The notes under the pieces: generated by a model | Told to the model about the DNA's origin: nothing | The model's input: only the letters and a program-made list of their open reading frames with translations | Databases searched by the model: none | Position numbers and translations under genes: made by a program | DNA from: Alloalcanivorax profundimaris | Lineage (GTDB): Bacteria; Pseudomonadota; Gammaproteobacteria; Pseudomonadales; Alcanivoracaceae | Assembly: GCF_015265435.1 (NCBI RefSeq) | Contig: NZ_JABJWH010000006.1 | Coordinates: 124,001-188,000, forward strand | Reading direction: 5' to 3' | DNA length: 64,000 bases | Shown: one piece after another, positions 19,378 through 28,621 of the stretch | How the letters are laid out: the number at the start of each line of letters is the position of its first letter | How positions within the stretch are numbered: the stretch's first letter is position 1

Positions 19378-20154
19378 GGCCAGCGCTGCCACCAACTGTT
19401 CCAGGAACCCCAGCCCCTGCCCGAACAACCCCTGCAGGAACCGCCCGAAGTCGGTCATCAACACCAGCAGCAGAAACAGCCCCAGGGTCAGGGAAGTGGG
19501 AAAGCCCACGGAGAACACGGTGAGCTGGGGCGCCGAGCGATTGAGAATCCCCAGGGACAGATTGACGATCAGCAACGGCGCCACCAGCGGCAAGGCCAGC
19601 AGCAAGCCGGACACGAAAATGGTGCCGCCGTAGCGCACCAGCATTTCAAAGGCGCCCGGGTTCAGTCCCAGGGTGTCGATGGGCAGGGTGCGGAAACTGG
19701 AGGCCAGGGTGTCGATCACCATCAGGTGGCCGTTCACCGCCAGGAACATGAGCAGGGTGATCATGTAGAACAGCCGCGACAGGATCATGGTGTTGACCCC
19801 GTCCGGCGTCACGAAGGTGGCGAACGCCAGCCCCATCTGCAGACCGATGAATTCCCCCGCCGCCTGCACCGCGGTGAACATGACCCGCAGGGCCAGCCCC
19901 ATGGCCACCCCGATCAGGGTTTGCTCCACCATGATGCCCAGGCCCGCCCAGGACCACACCGGCGCCGTCGGCATGGGCGGCAGCACGGGCGCCACCACCA
20001 CGCTGATCAGCACCGCCAGGCCCACCTTCACCTGGCGCGGCACGGCGCTGTGGCCGAGCAGCGGCGCCGCCATGAAAAACGCGGAGAGCCGCATGAACGG
20101 CCAGAGAAAGGCGGTCAGCCAGGCGTGCAGCTGATCGAAGGAAATCCCGATCAT
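19375..20154 (-). CDS. fliR: FliR, export gate protein
   Basis: This 259-residue inner-membrane protein of the FliPQR export gate has several hydrophobic helices. Family features are LTAFLWPFMRLSAFFMAAP at the N-terminus, GEFIGLQMGLAFATFVTPDG in the middle and LNRSAPQLTVFSVGFP near residue 205. The start overlaps fliQ by four bases. The stop lies inside a REP palindrome. Confidence 0.96.
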   Translation of the reverse strand: MIGISFDQLHAWLTAFLWPFMRLSAFFMAAPLLGHSAVPRQVKVGLAVLISVVVAPVLPPMPTAPVWSWAGLGIMVEQTLIGVAMGLALRVMFTAVQAAGEFIGLQMGLAFATFVTPDGVNTMILSRLFYMITLLMFLAVNGHLMVIDTLASSFRTLPIDTLGLNPGAFEMLVRYGGTIFVSGLLLALPLVAPLLIVNLSLGILNRSAPQLTVFSVGFPTSLTLGLFLLLVLMTDFGRFLQGLFGQGLGFLEQLVAALA

Positions 20155-20420
20155 TGCACCAGGAACGGAATGTTCTGAAACAGGGTGCGGGTGAAGTCGG
20201 TGATCAGACTCAGCAGCCAGGGGCCGGTGATCACCACCACGGCGAACACACCCAGGATCTTGGGAATGAACGACAGCGTCATCTCGTTGATCTGGGTGGC
20301 GGCCTGGAACAGGCTCACCAACAGGCCGATGGCCAGCGCCGTGATCAGCAGCGGCGCGCCCAGGTAGAGCGTGGTCATCATCGCCTGGTAGGCGATCGAC
20401 ATAACGGTTTCGGGAGTCAT
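20151..20420 (-). CDS. fliQ: FliQ, export gate protein
   Basis: This 89-residue export-gate subunit has two transmembrane helices and the usual length. It starts [14 protein letters not shown] and contains [19 protein letters not shown], the conserved FliQ loop. I chose the ATG at 20420, which overlaps the fliP stop by four bases. The longer frame adds 14 residues that would come from fliP sequence. Confidence 0.96.
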   Translation of the reverse strand: MTPETVMSIAYQAMMTTLYLGAPLLITALAIGLLVSLFQAATQINEMTLSFIPKILGVFAVVVITGPWLLSLITDFTRTLFQNIPFLVQ

Positions 20421-21169
20421 ACGAAGAAACTCTGCGCCAGGGAACCGATGATCAACTGCCAACCGTCCACCAACACGAACAGCATCAGCTTGAAAGGCAG
20501 GGAAATCGTGGCCGGCGGCACCATCATCATGCCCAGGGCCATGAGCACGCTGGCCACCACCAGATCGATGATCAGAAACGGAATGAAGATGGTGAAGCCG
20601 ATCTGAAAAGCGGTCTTCAATTCGCTGGTGACGAACGCCGGCAGCAGCACCCGCAGGGGCAGATCCTCCGGACCCTGCAGCGGGCCGGTTTCCGCCAGCC
20701 GGGCGAACAGAGCGATGTCCGGCTCCCGGGTCTGGCCGAGCATGAATTCGCGGAACGGCTGCACGCCCCGTTCGGCGAATTCGGCGAATTCGATGTCACC
20801 CTGTTCCAACGGCACCCAGGCGTCGTCGTAGACCTGGTTGAACACCGGCGACATGACGAAGAAGGTGAGAAACAGGGTCAGCCCCAGCAGTACCTGGTTG
20901 GGCGGCGCCGCCTGGGTGCCCATGGCGGTGCGCAGCAGGCTGAGCACGATGATGATGCGCGTGAAGCAGGTCATCATCAGCAGAATGGCGGGGAGGAACG
21001 CCAGGCTGCTGAGCAGCAACAGCGTCTGCAGCTTGATCGACCACTCCTGGCCGCCGCCGGCGGTGGGTTCGGTGACGATGCCGGGCAGGACCGCCTGGCT
21101 CCAGGCCAGGCCCGGCAGCAGGCCCGCCGCCAGGATCAGCCAGGGCAGGGCGCGCCGCGCCGCCGTCAC
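20417..21169 (-). CDS. fliP: FliP, export gate protein
   Basis: This 250-residue export gate subunit has a cleavable signal peptide ([18 protein letters not shown]). The conserved [20 protein letters not shown] block, the periplasmic loop, and C-terminal [19 protein letters not shown] then [14 protein letters not shown] are all present. Four-base overlaps on both sides indicate coupled translation. Confidence 0.97.
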   Translation of the reverse strand: MTAARRALPWLILAAGLLPGLAWSQAVLPGIVTEPTAGGGQEWSIKLQTLLLLSSLAFLPAILLMMTCFTRIIIVLSLLRTAMGTQAAPPNQVLLGLTLFLTFFVMSPVFNQVYDDAWVPLEQGDIEFAEFAERGVQPFREFMLGQTREPDIALFARLAETGPLQGPEDLPLRVLLPAFVTSELKTAFQIGFTIFIPFLIIDLVVASVLMALGMMMVPPATISLPFKLMLFVLVDGWQLIIGSLAQSFFV

Positions 21170-21573
21170 GGCCGGCCTCCGCCGAGGTTCTGTTTCAGGG
21201 CCTGGGCGAAGCGGGTGGCGAAGCGCTCCCCGTCCGCGATGCTGTCCACCGGCGGGTTTTCCGGGGCCGGGCTTTGGTGGAGGCGGGTGACCTGGCCGCC
21301 GCCCACGCCCAGCACCAGCCGGGTGCCGTCCACGTCGACGATCACCACCCGCTCCTTGGCGCCCACCGCCTTGCTGGCCACCACCCGCAGCAGACGCGGG
21401 TCCTGCCCCTGGCCCGGGCCGAGACGGCGCAGCAGCCAGCCGAACAGCAGGATCACCGCCACCAGCAGCACCAGCACCAGGGCGGTCTTGCCCAGGGCGG
21501 CCAGGCCGATCATGGCCTCGCCGCCGCCGTTGACGGCCTGCAGGGCGGCTTGGCGGGCGGTGTCGTTGCTCAT
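21166..21573 (-). CDS. fliO: FliO, export gate assembly protein
   Basis: This 135-residue bitopic membrane protein helps FliP assemble. One transmembrane segment ([17 protein letters not shown]) is followed by a cytoplasmic domain with [20 protein letters not shown], the usual FliO core. The C-terminal tail is Gly/Pro/Asn-rich. It is placed by four-base overlaps between fliN and fliP. Confidence 0.94.
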   Translation of the reverse strand: MSNDTARQAALQAVNGGGEAMIGLAALGKTALVLVLLVAVILLFGWLLRRLGPGQGQDPRLLRVVASKAVGAKERVVIVDVDGTRLVLGVGGGQVTRLHQSPAPENPPVDSIADGERFATRFAQALKQNLGGGRP

Positions 21574-22037
21574 CGGTTCAGCTTCTGCACGCGCTCGGAG
21601 GGCGTGACGATCTCGGTGATGCGGATGCCGTACTTGTCCTCCACCACCACCACCTCACCCTGGGCCACCAGATAGCCGTTGATGAGAATGTCCATGGGCT
21701 CGCCGGCCAGGCCGTCAAGCTCGATCACCGAGCCCTGGGCCAGCTCCAGCAGCTGCTTGATGGTGATGCGGGTGCGGCCCAGTTCCACGCTCAGCTTCAC
21801 CGGGATGTCCATGATCATTTCCAGATCACGGGCGTCGCCGCCGCTTTCACCGCCGTCCAGGGGCTTGAACACCTGGTCGCCGGCGGCCTGGGCGTCATTC
21901 TCGCTGGCGCGCTGCTCGGCCAGGGCGTCCGCCCAGGGATCCGCGTCGTCGCCGCCGGCGTCGGCCTGCTGCTCGGCCAGGGCCTTGTCCCAGTCGTCGT
22001 CGCTGGCGTTGTGATCGGGTTTGTTGGGGTCACTCAT
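21570..22037 (-). CDS. fliN: FliN, C-ring switch protein
   Basis: This 155-residue switch protein has a long acidic N-terminal region (residues 1-65, rich in Asp, Ala and Gln). A SpoA domain follows (about 72-150) with [19 protein letters not shown] and [20 protein letters not shown]. Overlap with fliM is eight bases and with fliO four. The extended N-terminus is longer than in E. coli. Confidence 0.96.
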   Translation of the reverse strand: MSDPNKPDHNASDDDWDKALAEQQADAGGDDADPWADALAEQRASENDAQAAGDQVFKPLDGGESGGDARDLEMIMDIPVKLSVELGRTRITIKQLLELAQGSVIELDGLAGEPMDILINGYLVAQGEVVVVEDKYGIRITEIVTPSERVQKLNR

Positions 22038-23052
22038 GGTCGGGGTCCTTGCTCTTCACGAAACCGGCGGCGGTGGCCGTGTGGGCATTGGCGTGGTCGA
22101 TCACCCGCGACACGCGCAGCGCACGCTGCTGGTCACGGCTGCCGTACTCGCATTCCAGCACCGGCACGCCGTCCACGCGGGCGGTGACGGTGTCGGGCAA
22201 TTCAATCGGCAGTACATCGCCGGGGTTGAGGTTCATCACCTCGGAGATGCGGCTGGACACGGTGACGAACTCCGCCACCAGTTCCACCTCGGATTGGCGA
22301 ATCTCGCCGGCCATGCGCTGGCTCCAGGCGTAATCGCCGCTGTCGTGGCCGTCCAACACCGGGTTGTTGAGCTGTTCGCGCAGTGGCTCGATCATCGAGT
22401 AGGGCATGCACACCTGGAAATCGCTGGCCAGGTTGCCCACTTCCAGGTGGAAGGTGGTGTTGACGATGATCTCGTTGGGCGAGTTGGTGATGTTGGCGAA
22501 CTTGGCCTGGATCTCCGAACGCAGGTAGCTGATGTCCAGGGCGTACACCGATTTCCAGGCGTCCTGGTAGGCGTCGATGGCGAGCCGCAGGATGCGCTGG
22601 ATGATGCGCTGCTCGGTGTTGGTGAATTCACGGCCCTCGGATTTGGTCACGAAGCGGCCGTCGCCACCGAACAGGTTGTCCACCACCATGAACACCAGGC
22701 TCGGCGGGAACACCATCAGGCCGGTGCCGCGCAGCGGCTTCATGGCGATCAGGTTGAGGTTGGTGGGCACCGGCAGGTTGCGGGCGAAATCCTTGAAACT
22801 CTGATAGCGCACGGAATCCACGGTGATGTCGGCGCTGCGCCGGATCAGGTTGAACAGGCTGACGCGGAACTGACGCGCGAACCGTTCGTTGATGATGTCC
22901 AGGCTGTGCAGCCGCTCGCGGATCACCCGGTGCTGGGACGCCGGGTCGTAGGGGCGCAGGCGCGGCTCCCCGGCCGGCGACTCTTCTTCCTCGCCGGGGC
23001 CGTTGAGCAGCGCGTCGATTTCTTCCTGGGAAAGCAGGTCGTCTTGTGACAT
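22030..23052 (-). CDS. fliM: FliM, C-ring switch protein that binds CheY-P
   Basis: This 340-residue protein has the N-terminal CheY-binding peptide LSQEEIDALLNG, the FliG-binding CheC-like middle domain containing GTGLMVFPPSLVFMVVDNLF and FNTEQRIIQR-like TNTEQRIIQRIL, and a C-terminal SpoA domain (about 255-330). It follows fliL by 12 bases. Confidence 0.97.
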   Translation of the reverse strand: MSQDDLLSQEEIDALLNGPGEEEESPAGEPRLRPYDPASQHRVIRERLHSLDIINERFARQFRVSLFNLIRRSADITVDSVRYQSFKDFARNLPVPTNLNLIAMKPLRGTGLMVFPPSLVFMVVDNLFGGDGRFVTKSEGREFTNTEQRIIQRILRLAIDAYQDAWKSVYALDISYLRSEIQAKFANITNSPNEIIVNTTFHLEVGNLASDFQVCMPYSMIEPLREQLNNPVLDGHDSGDYAWSQRMAGEIRQSEVELVAEFVTVSSRISEVMNLNPGDVLPIELPDTVTARVDGVPVLECEYGSRDQQRALRVSRVIDHANAHTATAAGFVKSKDPDHE

Positions 23053-23064
23053 GGGCCGGCCCCG

Positions 23065-23547
23065 TTACTGCACGATGAACTCGGTGAACAGGACATTCTG
23101 AACCGCCAGATCCGGTTGCGAGGCGGTCAGCGGCTCCTCGAAGCTGGCCAGCACCTGGCGGGCCAGGGAGCGCTTGCCCTCCACCGTGGCGGCGGTTTCC
23201 GAATCCTGTCCGGAAAGCAGCATCAGCAGACGGCTGCGCAGTTGCGGCAGATGTTCCAGCAGGTAGTCCTCGGTGGTGGCGTCGGCGACTTCCAGGGACA
23301 GGCCCACGTAGAGCAGCCGCTGGCCGCACAGTTCACCCTGCAGATTGACGGTGAACGGGTCCAGGCTCACCACCCGGGTGGGCTGTGGCGCGGGCTCGCT
23401 CGCGGCCTGGGCCTTTTCCTGGGCGGTGTCGCCATCGTCCTTGCCGAGCAGAAGGTAAAGATTGACCGCCACCAGGGCGGCCACCAGGACCGCCATCAGG
23501 GCGATCAGCGCGCCCAGTTTGCGTGACCGTTTCGGAGAATCTGCCAT
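23065..23547 (-). CDS. fliL: FliL, basal-body associated membrane protein
   Basis: This 160-residue bitopic protein has one N-terminal transmembrane helix (GALIALMAVLVAALVAVNLYLLL) and a periplasmic stomatin-like domain. It contains VVSLDPFTVNLQG and the C-terminal NVLFTEFIVQ ending typical of FliL. FliL surrounds the stator. It is the first gene of fliLMNOPQR, and the 330-bp region upstream separates it from fliK. Confidence 0.95.
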   Translation of the reverse strand: MADSPKRSRKLGALIALMAVLVAALVAVNLYLLLGKDDGDTAQEKAQAASEPAPQPTRVVSLDPFTVNLQGELCGQRLLYVGLSLEVADATTEDYLLEHLPQLRSRLLMLLSGQDSETAATVEGKRSLARQVLASFEEPLTASQPDLAVQNVLFTEFIVQ

Positions 23548-23879
23548 TGCCGGGAATGTCCTTACCTGAGCTGTGAGTGTCTTGGGGGGAGTATGCCGGG
23601 GTGGTGCCCGGGCGCATGGGGAGAAAAGCGCCTGATAAAGGGCTTATTTTCGGTTCGTGGTGTTTTAACGGGGTGGTGGTTGCCCTCCATCAGGGCCGCG
23701 ACGAGACGCTTCGAGGTGGCGTCACGCGCGGCTCCGTGGTGCGCTGACGGTTGGATTGTGCTGTAGGAGCGACTTCAGTCGCGATGGGTTCTGGCACCGC
23801 CATTGATCGCGACCGAAGCGGAACGCCGCCCGGTCGGTCCCACGGTGCCGTGGCCACCGCGCCTCGCTACCACGCGCCG
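23548..23879 (-). promoter_or_regulatory. fliK-fliL intergenic region
   Basis: This 332-bp gap has no gene. The part nearest fliL (23548-23693) should carry the fliL operon promoter; I see no sigma-28 consensus there, so class II sigma-70/FlhDC control is likely. The rest (about 23703-23850) is composite REP copy D, which also separates fliK from fliL and could end the fliFGHIJK transcript. Confidence 0.5.
23703..23830. repeat. Composite REP element, copy D, between fliK and fliL
   Basis: The conserved block with GACGCT-N7-GGCGTC (23705-23723) and CGCGCGGCTCCGT is followed by head-to-head REP units at 23763-23784 and 23804-23826. Order and spacing match copy A. One stem position differs (A to G). 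Confidence 0.85.
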
Positions 23880-25049
23880 TCAGGCGTAGAGATCCACGCC
23901 GCTGGTGGGCAGCACGGTGGTGGCGCGGGTGGGTTCGGCGCCGGTCGCGGCGGCGTCGTCACCGGCGTCGGCGAGGGCCGGGGCGCCGTTGGGCTGGCCG
24001 TCACCGGTCTGCTCGTTGAACTGCTGCCGGGGCTGGTCGCCCACCATGGCTTCCCCCAGGGCGATGCCCTGTTCCGCCAGGGCGTCGCGCAATTGCGGGA
24101 TGGCCTGTTCCACGGCGCCGCGCACCGGCGCATGGCTGGAGAAGAAGTGCGCCTGGGCGCCGTGATCGTCCAGCTTCAGCGATACGCTCAACGGCCCCAG
24201 GTCGCGGGGGTTGAGGTGCAGTTCCATGTGCTGGTCGCCGCGCCGGGCCAGGCTCACCACCTGTTGCCCCAGGTCCTGCCCCCAGCCGGAGGCGGCCACC
24301 GGGGTCTGCACCGTGGCGGTGGGCGTGGCCGGTGAGGCGGCCGCCGGCGAGGCGGTCGGGCCGGACAGCGGCGAGGCGGTGGGCGAGGCGGGTTCGGCGC
24401 CGGACGTAATCCGGGTGGCGGTCCGTTCCGCCTCCACCATGGCGGGCGCCGCCGGGGCGGCCGTCGCCTCGCCGCTGTTCAGGGGCGCGGGCCGGGTGCC
24501 GGCGGCGGGGGGCTGGCCGTTGGCCTCGCCGTTCCCGGATGCCGCCTGGCGGGCCAGGGCGGCGGCGGCTGGGTCGGCGCCGGCGTCACGGCGGGTGCCG
24601 GCCAGGGTCGGGGCGTCGGAGTCCGCGCTGGCGGTGGTCGGCGCCGGGGTCGGCGCGGGGCCGCCGGCCAGGGCCACCAGGCCTTCCGGTGCCGGGCCGT
24701 CCGGGGCGTCGGCGTCCGCCGCCGGGGCCGGTGTTTCGCCTTCCCCGGCGGTGGCCTGCCCGGAGGTCCGGCCCGGCGCCAGCAGCGCGGCGGCGTCGCC
24801 GGCCAGCAAGCCAAGAGGCAGGAGCGAGGGCGTGGTGGCCGGCGGCGCGACCATCGCCTTGCCGCCGTCGCCGGTGCCCGCGCCGCCGCCCAGCAGGGTC
24901 AGGCCGGCGGTGGCCTGGTCGCCGGGGGCGGCCTTGGCCAGGGCCGCTTCCAGGGTGCCCTGGAAACCGCCGGCGGCGGGGGTGTCACCGCCGCTGGCCT
25001 TGGCGCCGGCGCCGGTGGGGCGGAGATTGATCAATGCACTGATGTCCAT
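23880..25049 (-). CDS. fliK: FliK, hook-length control protein
   Basis: This 389-residue secreted ruler protein has a very Ala/Pro/Gly-rich, probably disordered N-terminal two-thirds that acts as the tape. The compact C-terminal substrate-switch domain (about 270-365) contains HMELHLNPRDLGPLSVSLK and a following LRDALAEQGIALGEAMV. It is the last gene of fliFGHIJK. A second FliK-like gene is found at 43980. Confidence 0.95.
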   Translation of the reverse strand: MDISALINLRPTGAGAKASGGDTPAAGGFQGTLEAALAKAAPGDQATAGLTLLGGGAGTGDGGKAMVAPPATTPSLLPLGLLAGDAAALLAPGRTSGQATAGEGETPAPAADADAPDGPAPEGLVALAGGPAPTPAPTTASADSDAPTLAGTRRDAGADPAAAALARQAASGNGEANGQPPAAGTRPAPLNSGEATAAPAAPAMVEAERTATRITSGAEPASPTASPLSGPTASPAAASPATPTATVQTPVAASGWGQDLGQQVVSLARRGDQHMELHLNPRDLGPLSVSLKLDDHGAQAHFFSSHAPVRGAVEQAIPQLRDALAEQGIALGEAMVGDQPRQQFNEQTGDGQPNGAPALADAGDDAAATGAEPTRATTVLPTSGVDLYA

Positions 25050-25071
25050 GGTAACTCCTTGCGACGCGGGG

Positions 25072-25521
25072 TCAGCCGGAACGGGGCCGGCGGGCCAGGG
25101 CGTGGGTGGTCATTTCGTCGTTGTCGCGGCGCTCGCGGCGCGCGTCCCGGGTACGGGCCTCCCGGGCCCGGCGGCTGGCCAGGGTGTCATAGGACGCCAG
25201 CCGCCGCTGGCGCTGGTCCAGTTGATCGCGGCTCGCGTTGACCCGCGCGCTCTGTTGCTCCAGGGCCTTGCGGGCGTGGTCGATGGCGTCGTCCAGGGAG
25301 CGGATGAAGCGCCGGTAGTTGTCCAGGCTGGTGGCGTCGATGCCGGCGTGCATGGCGTCCTGGAGCTGGCGCCGGTACTCGGCGCGGTACTGTTCCAGCG
25401 CGCGCAGCTGGTCGGCGCTGTGCTGCTGGCCGCGGCGTTCCTCGGCCAGCACCCGGCCGGCGTTGTCGCGGGCTTCGCGGCTTTGGTCGATGAGCGTATC
25501 GAGAGGGTTGGAAGCGGTCAT
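25072..25521 (-). CDS. fliJ: FliJ, export ATPase stalk protein
   Basis: This 149-residue protein is almost wholly coiled coil, charged and rich in Arg, Gln and Asp. It matches FliJ, the central stalk of the FliI ring and an escort for export chaperones. It starts one base after the fliI stop and precedes fliK by 22 bases. Sequence conservation in this family is low, so the call rests on length, coiled-coil pattern and position. Confidence 0.9.
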   Translation of the reverse strand: MTASNPLDTLIDQSREARDNAGRVLAEERRGQQHSADQLRALEQYRAEYRRQLQDAMHAGIDATSLDNYRRFIRSLDDAIDHARKALEQQSARVNASRDQLDQRQRRLASYDTLASRRAREARTRDARRERRDNDEMTTHALARRPRSG

Positions 25522-25522
25522 G

Positions 25523-26896
25523 TCAGGTGTCTCCCATCAGGGCGTCCAGGGCCCGTCGTGAGTTCTCGATGTCGGCGCGTTCGCCGATCGCCTGTTGCAG
25601 AAAACCTTCCATCTCCGGGTACAGCCGTACCGCCCGGTCCAACAGCGGGTCGTTGCCGGGGCTGTAGGCGCCCACGCTGATCAGGTCGCGGTTGCGCTGG
25701 TAGCGGGAGAACAGCTGCTTGAAGCGCTGCGCCAGCCGCCACTGGTGATCGTCGACGATGTGGTTCATGGCGCGGCTGATCGAGGCTTCGATGTCGATGG
25801 CCGGGTAGTGGCCGGCTTCGGCCAGATCCCGGGACAGCACCACATGGCCGTCGAGGATGGCGCGGGCGGCGTCGGCGATTGGGTCCTGCTGGTCGTCGCC
25901 TTCGGTGAGCACGGTGTAGAAAGCGGTGATCGAGCCGCCGCCGGCCTCGCCGTTGCCGGCGCGCTCCACCAGACCGGGCAGCTTGGCGAACACCGAGGGC
26001 GGGTAGCCCTTGGTGGCCGGCGGCTCGCCGATGGCCAGGGCGATCTCCCGCTGGGCCATGGCGTAACGGGTCAGTGAATCCATGATCAGCAGCACGTCAC
26101 GGCCGGTGTCGCGGAAGTACTCCGCCACCCGGGTGGCGTAGGCGGCGCCCTGCAGGCGCTGCAGCGGCGAGGTGTCCGCCGGGGCGGCCACCACCACGGC
26201 GCGGCGCCGGCCTTCCTCGCCGAGAATGTTGTCGATGAAGTCCTTCACCTCGCGGCCCCGCTCGCCGATCAGCCCCACCACGATGACGTCGGCGCTGGTG
26301 TAGCGGGCCATCATGCCCAGCAGCACGGATTTGCCCACGCCGGAGCCGGCGAACAGGCCCATGCGCTGGCCCCGGCCGATGCTCAGCAGGCTGTTGAGGG
26401 CGCGGATGCCCACGTCGATGGACTGCTCGATGGGCGCCCGGGACAGCGGGTTCAGCGGCGGCGCGGTGAGGGTGCCGTGGGGGGCGTCGTCAACGCCGTC
26501 GCCGTCGTCCAGGGGCCGGCCGTTGCCGTCCACCACCCGACCGAGCAGATCGTCGCCGAGCGGGAAGCGGCGCGCCCCGGCGCCGTCATGGCCAAGGGGA
26601 AACACCCGCGCCCCCGGGGTCAGGCCGCTGATTTCCGCCAGCGGCATCAGGAACAGGTTGTCGCCGGAGAAGCCTACCACCTCCGCTTCGGCGAAGCCGG
26701 CGGGTTCGCCGCCGCCGGCGGACAGCTCGATGCGGCAGGCGCTGCCCAGGGGCACGCGCAGGCCCACCGCTTCCAGTACCAGGCCGGCGGCGCGCACCAC
26801 CCGGCCGCTGGCCTGGTAGGCGGGCACCGTGGCGATCCGGTCGGCGACGCTGTTGAGCGCCGCGCGCCAGCGGGCGTGGTGGGGGGCGGCGCTCAT
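25523..26896 (-). CDS. fliI: FliI, flagellum-specific export ATPase
   Basis: This 457-residue F1-beta-like ATPase energises type III export. It has Walker [16 protein letters not shown], Walker B-type [19 protein letters not shown] and a C-terminal FliJ-contacting region. I chose the ATG at 26896, overlapping fliH by four bases (ATGA). The longer open frame adds 82 Gly/Arg-rich residues that are fliH sequence in another frame. Confidence 0.96.
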   Translation of the reverse strand: MSAAPHHARWRAALNSVADRIATVPAYQASGRVVRAAGLVLEAVGLRVPLGSACRIELSAGGGEPAGFAEAEVVGFSGDNLFLMPLAEISGLTPGARVFPLGHDGAGARRFPLGDDLLGRVVDGNGRPLDDGDGVDDAPHGTLTAPPLNPLSRAPIEQSIDVGIRALNSLLSIGRGQRMGLFAGSGVGKSVLLGMMARYTSADVIVVGLIGERGREVKDFIDNILGEEGRRRAVVVAAPADTSPLQRLQGAAYATRVAEYFRDTGRDVLLIMDSLTRYAMAQREIALAIGEPPATKGYPPSVFAKLPGLVERAGNGEAGGGSITAFYTVLTEGDDQQDPIADAARAILDGHVVLSRDLAEAGHYPAIDIEASISRAMNHIVDDHQWRLAQRFKQLFSRYQRNRDLISVGAYSPGNDPLLDRAVRLYPEMEGFLQQAIGERADIENSRRALDALMGDT

Positions 26897-27633
26897 GGCG
26901 TGTCGTCTCCCGGGGCCTCGGCGGTGTCCGCGAGGTCGTCGTCGGGGCGGCGCCGGCGGCGTACGCGGCCGGCCACCGCCGCCCAGCGGCTTTCCCAGGT
27001 GGCGTCCAGTTCGCCGCTGGGGCTGGTGACCCGGCAGCCGCCCCGGCTGAGCTGATCGTCCGGGTGCAGTTTCCAGCCCGCCGCCGCCAGTTCGGCGTCC
27101 AGTTCCCGTTCCACCAGCGCCAGGTCCTCCGGGTGCAGCCACAGCCGGGTCTTGCCGTTGAGGCTGGGTTCGTCGTGGATCAATTCGCGGACCACGGCGA
27201 GCACCTGCTCCGGGTGCTCGCGCAGGGCGTCACCGGCCAGTTGCCGGCCGGTGGCCAGGGCCAGGTCCACCAGGTCCTCGGCGACGCCGTCGTCCAGGCT
27301 CGCCACCGCCTCACCGAAGTTCCGCGCCAGCGCCGCCAGGGGCGCCAGGGTCTCGGCGCGTTGGCGGGCGGTTTCCTCCTCGCCCTGGCGGCGGCCTTCC
27401 TCCAGACCCTGGGCATGGCCGTCGCGGTGGCCTTCCTCGAAGCCGGCCCGGTAACCTTCCTGGCGGGCTTCCTCGCGCACCTTGTCGCGCAGGGCTCGCA
27501 GTTCCGACTGGTGGTCGAAGGTGCCATCGTCGTCGTGGTCGACGTCGGTGGCGACCCGGCGCCGGCCGTCGTCGAGCTCGCCCATACGCCACGGGCGCCA
27601 GCCGCCGGTTTCGGAATAGCGCGCCTCAGACAT
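26893..27633 (-). CDS. fliH: FliH, negative regulator of FliI
   Basis: This 246-residue cytoplasmic protein has the glycine-spaced helix typical of FliH, with a GxxxG-like series in [20 protein letters not shown] around residues 78-100. A C-terminal V-ATPase subunit E-like domain follows ([31 protein letters not shown]). It tethers FliI to the C-ring through FliN. Overlaps with fliG (8 bases) and fliI (4 bases) show operon coupling. Confidence 0.95.
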   Translation of the reverse strand: MSEARYSETGGWRPWRMGELDDGRRRVATDVDHDDDGTFDHQSELRALRDKVREEARQEGYRAGFEEGHRDGHAQGLEEGRRQGEEETARQRAETLAPLAALARNFGEAVASLDDGVAEDLVDLALATGRQLAGDALREHPEQVLAVVRELIHDEPSLNGKTRLWLHPEDLALVERELDAELAAAGWKLHPDDQLSRGGCRVTSPSGELDATWESRWAAVAGRVRRRRRPDDDLADTAEAPGDDTP

Positions 27634-28621
27634 AGGCGTCGTCTCCGCCGCTCAGCACGATCTCGCCGTTGTCGGCGAGCCGGCGCACCACCTGAAGGAT
27701 GGCTTTCTGCTCGTTTTCCACCTGGGACACGCGGATCGGGCCGCTGGCTTCCAGGTCCTCGCGCAGCAGGGTGCTGGCGCGGGTCGACATGTTGCGCAGG
27801 AATTTTTCCTTGAGGGCGTCGTCGCAGCCCTTCAGGGCGATCACCAGGGAGTTGCTGTTCACCTCCTTGAGCACCAGCTGAATGCCACGGTCGTCGATGT
27901 CGAGCAGGTTCTCGAACAGGAACATCTCGTCGATGATCTTCTGCGCCAGATCCTCGCTGTGGGCGCGCACCGTTTCGATGACTTTTTCCTCGGCGCCGGA
28001 GTTCATCAGGTTGAGAATCTCCGCGGCGGTGCGCGCGCCGCCCATCTTGCTGCGTTTCAGGTTCTGGCCGTCGAGCATGCCGCCGAGGACCTCGGTGAGT
28101 TCCTGCAGGGCGGCGGGCTGCACGCCGCTGAAGGTGGCGATGCGCAGCACCACGTCGTTGCGCAGCTTGTCGTCGAAGTATTCCAGCACGTCGGCGGCCT
28201 GGCGCCGCTCCAGATGCACCAGGATGGTGGCGATGATCTGCGGGTGCTCGTCGCGGATCATTTCCGAGACGATGTTCGCCTCCATCAGGTTGAGCGCGTC
28301 GATGCCGGAGTTGGCGCCGCTCTGTTCGAGGATGTCCTCCAGCAGGCTGGAGGCACGCTCGTTGCCCAGCGCCTTGGTGAGCACGGAGCGGATGTGGTCG
28401 CTGGAGTAGAGATTGAGGGCGGCGAACTGGTCGGACTCGTCGTAGAAGTCGTCCAGCACCTGGCGCATTTCGTCCTGGGACACATGGCCGAGGGTGGCCA
28501 TTTCCTGGCTCACGTCCTGCACTTCCCGGGCGGAAAGATGCTTGAAAACTTCGGCGGCGTTGTCTTCATCCAGGGCCAGCAGCAGGATGGCGGCGCGACG
28601 GGCGTTGGTCAGTTCAGTCAT
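27626..28621 (-). CDS. fliG: FliG, motor switch and torque protein
   Basis: This 331-residue C-ring protein has an N-terminal FliF-binding domain, the EHPQIIATIL-containing middle domain (EHPQ motif) and a C-terminal torque helix with the charged residues that contact MotA (REDLEASGPIRVSQVE). It overlaps fliF by eight bases. Confidence 0.97.
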   Translation of the reverse strand: MTELTNARRAAILLLALDEDNAAEVFKHLSAREVQDVSQEMATLGHVSQDEMRQVLDDFYDESDQFAALNLYSSDHIRSVLTKALGNERASSLLEDILEQSGANSGIDALNLMEANIVSEMIRDEHPQIIATILVHLERRQAADVLEYFDDKLRNDVVLRIATFSGVQPAALQELTEVLGGMLDGQNLKRSKMGGARTAAEILNLMNSGAEEKVIETVRAHSEDLAQKIIDEMFLFENLLDIDDRGIQLVLKEVNSNSLVIALKGCDDALKEKFLRNMSTRASTLLREDLEASGPIRVSQVENEQKAILQVVRRLADNGEIVLSGGDDAYV